The notes under the pieces: generated by a model | Databases searched by the model: none | What the model saw: the letters and a program-made list of their open reading frames with translations, nothing else | Told to the model about the DNA's origin: nothing | Position numbers and translations under genes: made by a program | Shown: positions 28,702 through 41,401 of the stretch, in pieces | How positions within the stretch are numbered: the stretch's first letter is position 1 | Layout of the letters: each line of letters opens with the position of its first letter | Source: Nemertoderma westbladi | Taxonomy: Eukaryota; Xenacoelomorpha; Nemertodermatida; Nemertodermatidae | Length of the DNA stretch: 56,532 nucleotides | Assembly (NCBI GenBank): GCA_032718475.1 | Contig: JAUCBJ010008552.1 | Span: forward strand, 1 to 56,532 | Direction: 5' to 3'

Positions 28702-30424
28702 AAGATTAAGGCTGAATCACCAGCCGATCGCCTCAATGGTTGGAAGGCCCACTTTGAAAAGCTCCTCAATAATGACAGGGTATTGCGTGATAACTTTATA
28801 GAAGTAAAAGTGTCTGAGTATGTACTCCCAGATATTCCCATTGGCGATATCTTCTTTGCAGAAATGAAGGCTGCTGCAACTACTACTACTAGGATCGGCA
28901 TGCTGCATTGCAGCTGCATTTTTAAGAATGCTGTGCCGGCTTGTCAACAAAATTGCACCGCCACAACTCCCTAGCACCCATGACATTTGCTAGATCATCC
29001 GCATCTTCAAGGCCAGTGTCCTTTAAGATGCGTCTCAAGAAAGTCATGGGCTGTCCACCATGCTTATTCACTCCATGAGGCTGCCAAAGTACAAGATTAT
29101 GCACTGGCTGGTCCTCACGGCGAAAGCAATGTCCTGCAAAGCGGAGGCGATTTTGTTCTAGTGTCAAGCTTGGGGGAACCAATGAGACACCTCCAATGTT
29201 ATATAGTGTCTGGTTGGAGATGTGTGCATTGTACTTGACGCAATGAACCCGGCGTAGCATTCTTGTGAATGTGCCATCCAGAGATTTGGTGTCCTCAGCA
29301 GTTAGAGCCCAGTATGGACTCCCGTAGAGGAGTACTGGAACTACTGCTGCTCTAAATAATCGGACCTTAAGTTTCCGATTAATTCTCGGTGACTTCCAAA
29401 TCCTGAAAGCCTATTCAAGGCTGCCCATGCCTTTCCCTTACGTATTCTGACTTCCGGATCCATGATCCCAGGTAACAGAAGTCGTCCACATGCTCAAGCA
29501 TACCATCCTTTGAGCTTATGCTCATCCGATCAGAGACTTGCTGAGGACTTTCAAAGTTAACTGTCAAAATTTTGGTCTTTCTGGAGTTAATAAAAAGACC
29601 AACACTAGAAGCAGCATGTTCTAATGAGCTGAGGAGCCGTTGGGCTCCCTCTAATGATTCTGAGAGTACACCTAAGTCATCAGCAAAGTCTAGATCAGTT
29701 AGGTACTTGGTAGGATTTCCTCGACTTCTGGATCCAGTAGGTGGAGTTATCACCCCATCATCATTATGGTGATCTAAGGACATGCGTAGAACATAGTCAA
29801 CCACAATAATGAACAAGAATGGTGCAAGTGTGTCTCCTTGGAGGACGCCCCATAACACTTCAAATGGTTCTGTGTCACCGTCAACAGTAGACACAAATGT
29901 TGTCGAACCATCGTATACTGATCTGATTGCTGCAATAATTTCTTCAGGAATCCCATATAATGAAAGTATGCTGAACATACGTGGGCGAGAGACTGAATCA
30001 AAGGCCTTGAAGAAGTCAACAAAGATAACAGCCAGATGCCTGTCTTTCTTTTTTGATAATTCTTCAATTATCCTTCTAAGTGCCAAAATGGGCTCCATGG
30101 TCCCACGACCTTTACGGAACCCATTCTGATCTCCACGGAGCAGTCTCTCAATGGGATACCTGATGCGATTTAATAGAATCCTATTGTATAGCTTTGCAGC
30201 AATCGAGATCAATGAGATTCCCCGAAAAGAACCATAGAGTGTTAGGTTGCCCTTCTTGGGAACTGGCACCAACTTATTTGTTTTCATTTCTTGTGGGACT
30301 CTTGTTGTTCGGTACATGTCTACTATGATGGGATAGATGAGCTTTAAACACTCAGGTATTTTAAAGACCTCAGGGGGAACACCATCTACTCCACTGGCAT
30401 GATTTGTCTTAATGCTCTTTGCAG
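28702..30424 (-). mobile_element. LINE copy B with its 3' 1.5 kb inverted
   Basis: 28702-28880 matches the full-length LINE at about 36152-36329 on the plus strand. 28880-30424 matches about 36322-37842 on the minus strand, with the 3' tail abutting the end of the first piece. The two pieces break at the same LINE position (CTGCTGCAAAGAGC), so together they cover one continuous 3' part whose distal portion is inverted. The minus-strand RT retains VDFFKAFDS and FADD over a 300-residue frame. A frameshift near 29430 separates it from the C-terminal frame (ending AQHS at 28922). Confidence 0.88.
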
Positions 30425-33400
30425 TTGCTCAATTGCTCTTAATGTTCGATAGCTGCTACCCCGAAGTAAGGGTGGGTGGGCGCACTCCTCTCCTATACTA
30501 AATTAATTAATAACTAATAATTACGGATAACCTAGGCAGATATATATATTTTTGTTTTTCTTTGCATTACCCGTATATGCTAAAAGTGCTTACTCTGTTC
30601 TGGGTGATAGCCCGTGGACGTGTACAGTACTGACTGTATATCAACATTGTGTTAGTAGGGCTTCGGCTATTGTACATGTACATTATTAACACCCATGTGC
30701 ATTGCATATACTATAAAGTATACATACATACACATACACACACACCCCTGTATATAACAGGATATTGGTGGGCCTTACAGTATACTAATCCCTAGAGGCA
30801 AGGAAGTTGTTTATACTGTTCTGTCATAAGCCAGCAAGCATGAAAGAATGAAGTCCGCAGCCTATCCTTATAGCCTACAGTCAAATCCTTAAGAATGCCG
30901 ATAATTTCTACATTACAGATTCCATTGGAATGGCAACAACAATGCATTATTTGGGTTCGTTTGGGTTGGGTAACTTCCTATTTCTTAATAAAAAAATAAA
31001 TACCGGTTTCAACATAACTACGGTTCTAAACTGATATGGATAAAAACACTGACATTTTATTTATTGAATAGCGCTCCAGTAGTGACTAATTCGTAAATTA
31101 TTAGTCCCAAATATCACAGCACCCATATTTCACGACCACCAATATGATATAATTAGCCTGTTATTCCTTTTTCAATATTCTCTCAACCCTATGTCAACCC
31201 CACTGGGGCTCAGTAGGTAAATAAAAAACCTTGAGAATAGTGAAAAAAAAGTAGACTTATTTCCGAATATAAGTACTGATATAGCCATTCTTGTCTATAT
31301 GAATTATGGATTACGGAAGCCCGTCACTTCATTACTTCTGTCAATAATGAAATGTCAAATATATTTGGTAGAAACTTTGTGACTTCGGTAAGACAACGGT
31401 GTTCTTGTGCCCTATCACCTGTTACAGATGCCAGTCAAGCTTTAAGGTAGACGTAATACAAAATCAACACAATTGGAAACCCATGTAGTAAACGGAATAT
31501 TGAGAATATGCTATGGTATGTAATTAATACATCGTTACAGTGCTGTGGAAGAAACATAATGTTGGTATGTAACACTATTCAAGTCAAACGGGATCGATTT
31601 GAGTCAAAGGGAGCTGGAGTCATTTTTGTGCAATCATGTGGTACAACTCTTACATTGATTGCCTGTTTGACTGGAGTTACTGTTTCTCTTTATGATAATG
31701 GAAGAATCCCTTCACATTAACTGCTAAACAATGAGCTCAAGGTACTTCTGCTTAAACGTGATTATGGCAGTAAAGGATCAGCATATGTTAACAAGGTGCT
31801 GTATCATACTGCCTCTCATGCGCCTGGCATCCATTTGCCTCTTACGTACATAGAAGAACTACCCTTCCCGAGGAACTTCTGGTACATGAAGGCTAATGAC
31901 AGCGTCGTTGGTGCTGTTGTTTGTTGTTGTGGCCCCATATTAACGTTTCTTCTAGGCTTATATTTTTCACAATTATACTAACGTCACTCAACGTTCGTAT
32001 ATGTCAGGATCAACTCAAATACATTATTGCCTCGTCAGTCATGATATGACTCCTACAGCAAACATGTAACGATATGCCTCCCTGCGAACTACTGCCCTGA
32101 CAATACTAAGTATGACTGACACCTACTGCAAACATTAGTTATCCTGCATTAACCGAATGTTGGGAATGTTCCGATGTATAATCCTACTTGATAGTTGCTG
32201 TGCAGTAGATCAATAACACTGTACATACATTTACGATCGATACAAGTCATGAAGTTTAATTAATCTCCAATAGTAAGAATCTAAAAAATGAGCATGTTAC
32301 GGGGTATTATTAAATTTAGTTAGCTTCTATTCTGTTACGCTAAGTTCATCTAAAAAAGATCTGTTAAATTACATATGTTTATTCAATTTTATTCAGTTCC
32401 ATGTTTGCATTTCGTGTATGTTAAATTCATAATAACAAAATTTAAATCGTTCAATTAACATCCACTCATGATAAGTGTTGATAGACCCGTGGTCAGAGAG
32501 AAGATCAGCCTTTTTGGCGTAGGTAGACATCAATGTTAAACGGAATTGTTTATTGCTTGCTACATATAAGAGAAAAATAATATAACATAAATTATCATTC
32601 AAATATGGCATACTTTTAGTATTTTAATTGCCTTATATTTTTTATTGAAAAATCGGGTAATATTTAATATTAAATTAAAATTTTTTATAGAATTATCTTC
32701 ACTGCAAAATAATATTTATTAAGTACATGTTTAAGCACTTTATAATACAAAGTGAAGGAGAAATGTTGCGTGGTCCCGCGCCCGTGCCCGGGTAGGACTA
32801 GGACTATTAAGTGAACATAAAGTAGATAACAGTAAGCCGATATTTTACTTCCTACATCGCAGTAATTCTTCAAGCTTATGGTGGCCATGCGCGGATTCTA
32901 ATTATGTAACACAATATGTAACACAAAATAGCTGAGATATTATTATATTTGTATATTGTAAATAAATATTTCATTAATTTTGTGAGTAGATTCCGTCGGG
33001 TCTGATTTGTTCGGAATCCCTCTACGACTCCAGTGTGTGCACTCATCTGATAATATATACCGCCTTGTCTCAATCAAGTTCACTCTGGTCTTGACCAGGG
33101 GTCCTGCCGTCGGTAAATCTATGGGAATAAAATTAATAATTTTGCGAAAAATTAATATTATTGCGATAAAATTAATATTATTGTGAAAAAATTATATTGA
33201 ATAAAAATTTAAAGAAAAAACGTTTTTTGTGAAGATGGTCCGAGTAGACCTACAACACCTAAACCTACAACTACAGTATGGTAGTTGCACCTCCAGTTGT
33301 ATTAAACGGGCGGCGATTGATTGATTGGCTACTTATTTGAATCACTGTTTTTTTTTTATATTCCTTAATTATTTTTAAACTAGTTTCTATGAATAATACA

Positions 33401-34126
33401 GTACATTATTCGGAATATTTAAAGTAAATAAAATAATAAATGCACATAAACTAACTACACAATGACTCAGATGACAAAGTGACTCAAATTGAACACCTTA
33501 CAGACTGTGAAAATAATAACAATAGTAACTGAATCTACCTCGCGAATAAAGTACAACGCACATGCAGAGATAACAATTGTATATCAAATGAGTCTCTTTT
33601 TAATAATATTTCAAAATACTTGTTGTGTAGCAAGTAAACAAATATTGGTTATCATTGCACTACTTATTTTAACTTATAACTTAAGTTAATTTTATCAGTT
33701 AATAACTAAAACTTTAATAGTTCTGACAACACTTGTAGAGCCTGCCTGATGTGGTTACACAGACTGTTGAACCACACCAGCCCTAGAAGCACTGTTTGAC
33801 ACCCCCTACCCTCCCCCCCCCTATCCTATTAAGGTGCCCCTGTGGACGATATAGTTTAAGTTTAGTCTCTCGTCCACTCAGGTACTCATTCTGCCCTTTG
33901 CTCCAAATGAATCGATTCCATAAAATGTGTAGAACAATTGAAAAGGTAGCCTATATTTACGCATTTTTTGTAATAGTGAACACTTTGACAATCAGTGGGG
34001 GTACTCCGTAGGCATTCATTCTACTTCAGGTACATCACGTCAAAAATAGTATTTTACGTTTCGATCAATGAATTTCTCTTAAAGTTTTCATAGTTTTGTA
34101 AGTGTTAGATACTACAGTAGTGAATT
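30425..34126. other. 3.7 kb without a convincing gene
   Basis: It holds AT-rich unique sequence, a CA-type microsatellite near 30720-30745 and short direct repeats. 31556-31978 has two consecutive short frames with coding-like composition (for example VLYHTASHAPGIHLPLTYIE). They could be a decayed exon or gene relic, but I recognise no family. Confidence 0.45.
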
Positions 34127-34137
34127 GTTAAATTAAT

Positions 34138-37100
34138 CGGTCAGGTCAGGTATTCTAGGTCATTGATCAAGAAAACTTGCCACCTCCATGCAGCATAAAG
34201 GAGGTGCCACCTGTAGCTGCATAGACCCTCTTACTAGGGCAAATCTGGTCCTGTAACTAGGACCCCCTTCGTTCTGGGATAAGGACGCCCTTGGTCCTGG
34301 ATTAAGGACCCATATACTTGGCTGCAGGGGTATATGGCCTGACCAGGCAGATGGTGATCTACCAATGGCTGGTTAGGAGTAGAGTGTTCTCATGTCCACT
34401 CTGAGGGCACTTCACTGCGACCTGCACCTGGCAGCAAGGGTACAGGGCATGACCCAGCAGATGAGCTGCAACAGCCAATGGTGGGTCATGTACGCCAGAG
34501 TAGATATGGGTGATGGGCCTCATATCTGACTCCATTGCGACACCCACCCTGTGGAATGGCAAACCAGGGTGTGGTATTTGCCCCGAGAGCTGACTCGGCA
34601 AAAAAGCACCCCCCAACCCCCACTATGGATTACATTAGCAATGCGGAGGTCCGGCCACTAGAGGCCAGTGGAATTACCGGACACATTCGGCCTCACAGGC
34701 GTCAGTTAACTCCTGACCGGCTGCCTGTCTCACCCCCTACTGGAGAGAGAGCAGCCAACAATTCTTTGAGTCCCTTTCCTGATGACCTTTCTGGCCCAAA
34801 CCCTGGGTCACCAGGGAGGCCAGATTGTGATGGGGAGAGGGATTCTGGAGTTGGAGGCTACTCTCATGTTCCACCCCGACCAACAAAGCCATTGGTGAAT
34901 CTGAGGCAAGTCACTAGACTAGCCTCAGTAAACACCCTAACACTCGGGTCCCCAATGCAACAAGGTGAGCTGACTGCCTTGGCAGATAAGCTTTCTCTTA
35001 GCGCAGTGGGTGTTCAAGAGCACCGAATGCAGACTGGACAGACTGATGAGGTTCTGATTAAGGACATGGGGGGCGGTTGGCGATTCGCCCTCGCGTCAGC
35101 AGATGATAGTGGCAATGGTGGAATTGGTCTATTGATGAATCCAACTGCACATGCAGCATTGGACAAAATAGACCAAATCTCTAACCGCATCATCCGTTGC
35201 CACTTCTCATGTTCTGGAAGACTGGCTAAGAAGTTTCCTAAGGTGGTTCTGATTGTGTGCTACTCTCCAACTAGTGTTGCCCCTGTAGAGGAGGTGGAAA
35301 ATTTCTACCACAATCTACAAGCAGCAACTGATGGAGTGGATCAGCATGCATTCTTAACATTCCTGGGAGACTTTAATGCAAGTATGCATCAATCACCTAC
35401 ATCGCCCTGGGTCTATAGCAATAGTGTTAACCAAAATTCTGTCCATCTTCAGGATTTTATCTCTGGAAATGGATTGTTTTCGGCTGGAACCCAGTTCAAG
35501 AAGCGAACTGGAAAGCTATGGACTCATAGTGGACCCAGTGGTCACAAGTCCCAGATAGACCATATTCTGTTTCGTAGGAAATACAGGAGCTCTATACAAG
35601 ACTGTAATGCATTTACACTGCGACCCTTCTCCAGTGATCACCGCCTTATTGTGGCCAAGGTAAGACTTAGTCTGCGTGCTAGCAGAACAACGAAAGCTGC
35701 CTTGCCACGGCATGACTGGTCCTCTCTGTTGCAACAGCCAAGTGTGAGATCCAGCTTCACACTACAGCTGAGCAACAGGTATGAGGCTCTTGCCTCTGAG
35801 GCGGCAGATCACTGTAAGGGCTATACTGCCTTTACAGAAGCAGTTAAGTTAGCAGCTGCAGAAACAGTTCCTGTATACCCTCGAAACAGGAAAAGGGCCC
35901 CCTGGACTGACAACAAAATTCAGAAGTGCCGAAATGACCTTCATAAGGCGCAGAAAGAGTCCCGACTCAAACAGACTACAGCGGCCAAGAATGCAGTTAA
36001 AGCTGCATCTAGGTCCCTGAACAGGCAGTACTCTGTTAATCTACAGGAGCTAATAAACCAACAGGTTGATGCCATCAATGATGCTGACGACAGCAGGCAA
36101 TCATCCCAGGCATGGAAATCGACTACTGGGCGGAAAAGCCAACCAACCACCAAGGTTAAGGCTGAATCACCAGCCGATCGCCTCAATGGTTGGAAAGCCC
36201 ACTTTGAAAAGCTCCTCAATAATGACAGGGTATTGCCTGATAACTTTATAGAAGTAAAAGTGTTTGAGTCTGTACTCCCAGATATTCCCATTGGCGATAT
36301 CTCCTTTGCAGAAGTGAAGGCTGCTGCAAAGAGCATAAAGACCAATCGTGCCAGTGGAGTAGATGGTGTTCCCCCTGAGGTCTTTAAAATACCTGAGTGT
36401 TTAAAGCTCATCTATCCCATCATAGTAGACATGTACCGTACAACAAGAGTCCCACAAGAAATGAAAACCATGGTGCCAGTCCCCAAGAAGGGCAACCTAA
36501 CACTCTATGGTTCTTTTCGGGGAATCTCATTGATCTCGATTGCTGCAAAACTATACAATAGAATTCTATTAAATCGCATCAGGGATCACATTGAGAGACT
36601 GCTACGTGGAAATCAGAATGGGTTCCGTAAAGGTCGTTGGACCATGGAGCCCATTTTGGCACTTAGAAGGATAATTATTATTATTATCTTTGTTGACTTC
36701 TTCAAGGCCTTTGATTCAGTCTCTCGCTCACGTATGTTCAGCATACTTTCATTATATGGGATTCCTGATGAAATTATTGCAGCAATCAGATCAGTATACG
36801 ATGGTTCGACAACATTTGTGTCTACTGTTGACGGTGACACAGAACCATTTGAAGTGTTATGGGGCGTACTCCAAGGAGACACACTTGCACCATTCTTGTT
36901 CATTATTGTGGTTGACTATGTTCTACGCATGTCCTTAGATCATCATAATGATGATGGGGTGATGATAACTCCACCTACTGGCTCCAGAAGTCGAGGAAAT
37001 CCTGCCAAGTACCTAACTGATCTAGACTTTGCTGATGACTTAGGAGTACTCTCAGAATCATTAGAGGGAGCCCAGCGGCTCCTCAGCTCATTAGAACATG

Positions 37101-37842
37101 CTGCTTCTAGTGTTGGTCTTTTTATTAACTCCAGAAAGACCAAAATTCTGACAGTTAACTTTGAAAGTCCTCAGCAAGTCTCTGATCGGATGAGCATAAG
37201 CTCAAAGGATGGTATGCTTGAGCATGTGGACGACTTCTGTTACCTGGGATCATGGATCCGGAAGTCAGGTGAGGACCTTCGAATACGTAAGGGAAAGGCA
37301 TGGGCAGCCTTGAATAGGCTTTCCAGGATTTGGAAGTCACCTAGAATTAATCGGAAACTTAAGGTCCGATTATTTAGAGCAGCAGTAGTTCCAGTACTCC
37401 TCTACGGGAGTCCATGCTGGGCTCTAACTGCTGAGGACACCAAATCTCTGGATGGCACATTCACAAGAATGCTACGCCGGGTACATTGTGTCAAGTACAA
37501 TGCACACATCTCCAACCAGACACTATATAACATTGGAGGTGTCTCATTGGTTCCCCCAAGCTTGACACTAGAACAAAATCGCCTCCGCTTTGCAGGACAT
37601 TGCTTTCGCCGTGAGGACCAGCCAGTGCATAATCTTGTACTTTGGCAGCCTCATGGAGTGAATAAGCATGGTGGACAGCTCATGACTGTCTTGAGACGCA
37701 TCTTAAAGGACACTGGCCTTAAAGATGCGGATGATCTAGCAAATGTCATGGGTGATAGGGAGTTGTGGCGGTGCAATTTTGTTGACAAGCCGGCACAGCA
37801 TTCTTAAAAATGCAGCTGCAATGCAGCATGCCGATCCTAGTA
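34138..37842 (+). mobile_element. full-length LINE (EN-RT non-LTR retrotransposon), 3.7 kb
   Basis: The element is flanked by the exact 11-bp direct repeat GTTAAATTAAT (34127-34137 and 37843-37853), so both ends are defined. It has a ~420-bp 5' UTR, one long ORF and a very short 3' UTR. The 3' UTR contains GCTGCAATGCAGC, a palindrome, and the element ends CCGATCCTAGTA, with TAG iterated in some copies. Copies A, B, the intron copy and the decayed one share this 3' end. The short repeat-like tail instead of poly(A) fits RTE-like elements, but I cannot assign the clade firmly. Confidence 0.9.
34556..37807 (+). CDS. LINE ORF: endonuclease and reverse transcriptase
   Basis: The first ATG in the open frame is at 34556; the frame itself is open slightly upstream. 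The ~1083-residue protein starts with a Pro-rich leader. An exonuclease-endonuclease-phosphatase domain follows (~100-370; LTFLGDFNAS and the final SSDHRLI are the catalytic Asn and Asp-His motifs). The reverse transcriptase (~560-870) has motif A VDFFKAFDS near residue 712 and motif C FADD near 825. The tail ends AQHS. Compared with copy B the RT has lost two residues at KTNKLVPVPKK and ten residues before motif A, where an isoleucine run (IIIIII) from ATT repeats replaces the normal EELSKKKDRHLAV. Both losses keep the frame. The enzyme is thus uninterrupted but probably impaired. Confidence 0.9.
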   Translation: MANQGVVFAPRADSAKKHPPTPTMDYISNAEVRPLEASGITGHIRPHRRQLTPDRLPVSPPTGERAANNSLSPFPDDLSGPNPGSPGRPDCDGERDSGVGGYSHVPPRPTKPLVNLRQVTRLASVNTLTLGSPMQQGELTALADKLSLSAVGVQEHRMQTGQTDEVLIKDMGGGWRFALASADDSGNGGIGLLMNPTAHAALDKIDQISNRIIRCHFSCSGRLAKKFPKVVLIVCYSPTSVAPVEEVENFYHNLQAATDGVDQHAFLTFLGDFNASMHQSPTSPWVYSNSVNQNSVHLQDFISGNGLFSAGTQFKKRTGKLWTHSGPSGHKSQIDHILFRRKYRSSIQDCNAFTLRPFSSDHRLIVAKVRLSLRASRTTKAALPRHDWSSLLQQPSVRSSFTLQLSNRYEALASEAADHCKGYTAFTEAVKLAAAETVPVYPRNRKRAPWTDNKIQKCRNDLHKAQKESRLKQTTAAKNAVKAASRSLNRQYSVNLQELINQQVDAINDADDSRQSSQAWKSTTGRKSQPTTKVKAESPADRLNGWKAHFEKLLNNDRVLPDNFIEVKVFESVLPDIPIGDISFAEVKAAAKSIKTNRASGVDGVPPEVFKIPECLKLIYPIIVDMYRTTRVPQEMKTMVPVPKKGNLTLYGSFRGISLISIAAKLYNRILLNRIRDHIERLLRGNQNGFRKGRWTMEPILALRRIIIIIIFVDFFKAFDSVSRSRMFSILSLYGIPDEIIAAIRSVYDGSTTFVSTVDGDTEPFEVLWGVLQGDTLAPFLFIIVVDYVLRMSLDHHNDDGVMITPPTGSRSRGNPAKYLTDLDFADDLGVLSESLEGAQRLLSSLEHAASSVGLFINSRKTKILTVNFESPQQVSDRMSISSKDGMLEHVDDFCYLGSWIRKSGEDLRIRKGKAWAALNRLSRIWKSPRINRKLKVRLFRAAVVPVLLYGSPCWALTAEDTKSLDGTFTRMLRRVHCVKYNAHISNQTLYNIGGVSLVPPSLTLEQNRLRFAGHCFRREDQPVHNLVLWQPHGVNKHGGQLMTVLRRILKDTGLKDADDLANVMGDRELWRCNFVDKPAQHS

Positions 37843-37853
37843 GTTAAATTAAT

Positions 37854-39030
37854 AATGAAATTAGCAGTCTTTGTGACAGTGGAAGTAGGCTTACTATTCT
37901 CGTACATAGTTTACCATGCAATGTATGTGTGGTTTGAACGTCTGTTGTTTATGTATGATGGTAATTGCAGTGTTTGATCATTAATGCTGTGATGTAGTGG
38001 AGGACATATTGCCGACCCATGATGACCATTATTGTCATTGAGGATGCAATGTGATGTATTCTGTGAGTGAATGCGGATGTCACCCACTTTCATTTGTGTT
38101 TTCCACTATAGGTTTACACATGAAAAATTTAATTATAATTCGTATTATTATACCTAACTTCTTTAAACTCAGTTAACATATACATTTAATGGAGTAGCTC
38201 TTCATGCATAAATTATGTGGGAAATGTCCATTAATTTACAGCAAAACCTTAATCTAATGGACTGAGGTGGGCTATGCAACAACAAGCACCAGTTTTTGTT
38301 CAATTATTACATTAATATTTATCAAGATGTATCCCACGAGAATTCCACAGAAAGTTAAAAATTTTAGTAATATGTGATTCATATATCCGCTTTATTGAAA
38401 TATTCAAAAAAAAGTGCAAAATATCTCGCGCCTAACCTATTACTCTTCTTCTTTTTATGTATGCAATTTATATTGAATAGGAAATTAATGGAGCACAGAG
38501 TGCAATAAGTATGGAACAACAGTAAATGACTTCATATTTTTCAATAATATACTTTTCATCCGCTGTTGTTTATTGCAATTATCGTCTAACAATCAAACAA
38601 TTATGATCTTTGCGATTAACATTGTCATTAACTGTTCATGTGTAGCATATTTGATTTGTAGCATATTCGTTTCGAAGAGATGTGAATAATATTTACTTGG
38701 GTTGTTATTTTATGGCTATTTCATTTAAAGTAATAAAAGTTGACAAATTCCGTTGAAAAAATTTTACATTTTGCTGAGTACAATAAATACTAGGAGTTTC
38801 ATTTCTTCTTAGGAAAAAAATGTTGTATTTGCGAGTTTTATATGGGGGCTCGACCCGAACACTGACGAAATAAATCATATTGATGGTTGTTACATTAGAC
38901 TACTATGCTAAGGGCAACCCTAAACATCAGTTGGAGATAACATGACAAACGCAGATCAACTACTATATATGAACACAAACTACGATTAGTGTCCCTACTG
39001 GAGAAGTTAAGACGATCTGGTAAGTTACCA
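37854..39030. other. no gene seen
   Basis: This is AT-rich sequence between the LINE and the MITE. I found no coding, repeat or structural signal of note. Confidence 0.5.
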
Positions 39031-40034
39031 GGGGCCGGTTGCATAAAAAAACCTTAGATAAGGTGCACCTTAAGTCAAAAGTATTGCCTTAAATATCAAC
39101 ATCCATACTTAAGTAAGTGCAACCTTAAAAACTTAAGGTGATCCACAATTTTAGGTGCCCCCTTATATTTTTAAGGCGCTACTTATCTAAGTGTCACCTT
39201 AAATATTTTAGGTCGGCCTTATCTGTAAGTCTTACCTTAAATATTTAATGTAATCAATGCTGAAAATCCACCGTAAATAGTTTCGGGTCATACTTTACAA
39301 AGTGCCTCATTAAGTTCGGTTGCTTAAAATATTTAAGGTCCCACCTTAGTAGCTAAGTTCAACTTATCTAATAATTTACCATAAAAGTGGTTCTTACATC
39401 TCAGCTATTTAGTTTCAGTTTGTGGTATTACTTCATTTCATACTATACACGTTTCGTTTAGTATTTCAGTTTATTACTACTGTATGGCTTTTAAGTGACT
39501 CCTTCCACATCTACAATAAATTATTATTAATTAAGCTAAATAATGAATGTTTTAATGCGAATCAAAATCACGGGATGCCATCTACTAGACCAAAGAAGAT
39601 AGCTGTTTTTCAACCGGAAAACTACGAAAAGTACAAACTTTCATATTTTACTTTTCATATGATATATTTCAAATCGAATAAAATTTTTAAAATTGATTGA
39701 CATATATCGATGCATTTAATAAAGCCATGTTTGACTTTGAGTTTTTGAGTTTGGCTGAATCGTAACTTTTGAACCTCAACAAATTCTAAAGGAATTAAAT
39801 TGGTAGGCCTATCACTTTCTTGTTCAAAAGCATTTATATAATGAAAACATGAGATAAGTTGATTTCAGTATAGTTAAGGTATGTAGGAGGCTACCTTAAA
39901 ATTTTGATTTTAAGTTGGAATTAAAGTTTGCAATAAAATTTTATGCAACCCACTTAACCCACCCACTTGAGCCAACCTTTAACTTAATTTTAAGTAGCCA
40001 CTTAAAGTTAAGGTTGTTATATGCAACCGGCCCC
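39031..40034. mobile_element. MITE with GGGGCCGGTTGCATA inverted ends
   Basis: The left end GGGGCCGGTTGCATA is matched in reverse complement at 40020-40034. Subterminal sequence on both sides is rich in CCTTAA/TTAAGG repeats. The interior has no transposase. The end sequence and TTAAG-rich subterminal regions are reminiscent of Harbinger-like non-autonomous elements. No clear target duplication is seen, so the family is uncertain. Confidence 0.7.
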
Positions 40035-41401
40035 AGAAATACTTTTTTACAGATATACCAGATATACGTTTCTGGCAACCAATACAAAAAAGGCATAGCC
40101 GTGGCTATGACATTATAGACCAACTTGAATTGGATATTATGCTGGATTTAGGAGAAACAAAACTGCGATAACCATGGAGAATCGGGAAGCCTGGAAGGAT
40201 CTATTTTCCACTGTCCGAGTCTCGATGTAGTAATAGTAGTATTTGGACTTTAGCTGAGATGATGCGAGCTAATCAGTTAGTGGGTGAACCTGAACGTGTC
40301 TGATCTGGTAGGTATCGAGTAATCCACACTTACTTACATATTTGTGGCAACATAACATATTGCTAATGAAAAAGGATCAGCGCTACCCATTTCCCAAACC
40401 AGGTATTATTTTGTATACTTCTGCACATTTCATTCCAAATCAATTGATACATAAGTCCTGCCTATCTATTTTTCTATTCACTATTGTGATTCTGTGGATT
40501 TTAATTCTAGTAAATTTTACTTATTTCATGCCTTTCTCGTTGAATTGTACATCAGTTTTGTTGGGATTACTGTGGTGTTCACTCTGCTTAAATTAATATT
40601 TTGTTATCTCAATTTAATGATAGATAGATAGATTATTGACGATAAAAACTATGATAAAACACAGCACAAATCGTCCAAATTTACCAGTCAATTGAAACGA
40701 TAACACCAACATGTATGTATATACATGTATATTATAGCTGTAGATTGTTTTTTAATCTCTCTAATAAGCACCTGGTGGCTTCAAATGAGATATACATCAT
40801 ATCATTTGAAGCTCTAATAATTTATTCGAAATGAATGATAATTGTCATTAATTTATTAAATTATACTGTAGGCCTATATACTTGATTTTATTGCATTTCA
40901 ACAGCAGGCCAGATTTACGATTTAAATTCATAAACGCATGCGAACCACATCAGTAGAGGCCTAATATTTTTGTGATTAACGTGGTAGATTAAATTCACGA
41001 AAGTAATTGTACCTGTTCATTTCTTTTTTTTTTCAGTTAGTTCCTGTCCTTTAACTTAATAAATATTAATTTCCTTGTACAATTTTCTAGCCCCAAAATT
41101 ACAACCAAATGGTTATTAGCAGGCATAGGTTGTGGTTCTCCATATATTTTTATTCCCTGACATAAATTATACAATTTAGAGACCTGAGAAGTTAGATGTG
41201 AAGTTTACGTAAAAGGACAGTGCAGTGCTTCTCAGGTTCTTTGACAATCCATATATATATATCAATGCCTGAACAAAAATTTATGTTTGACACCAGTTTT
41301 CTAGGTCTGATACCGTGATTTACCATTTGATCAATTTAACATTTAATTGACCTATAAAAGTGATAAATTAAAATGTAATCTAAAAATGATGGGGTGTTTC
41401 A
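40035..41401. other. no gene seen
   Basis: AT-rich sequence with a short GATA microsatellite at about 40619-40634, an ATACATGTATATACATGTAT palindromic stretch near 40715 and two AGGCCTA motifs. Confidence 0.5.

Noticed and set aside
28650-28919. 89-codon minus frame starting MQLQCSMPILVV
   Set aside because: It reads from the LINE 3' end into the antisense of the oppositely oriented LINE piece; it is an artefact of the inversion.
28690-30430. Twin-priming explanation for the inverted LINE copy
   Set aside because: Twin priming would invert the 5' piece and leave the 3' tail at the outer end; here the 3' tail is internal.
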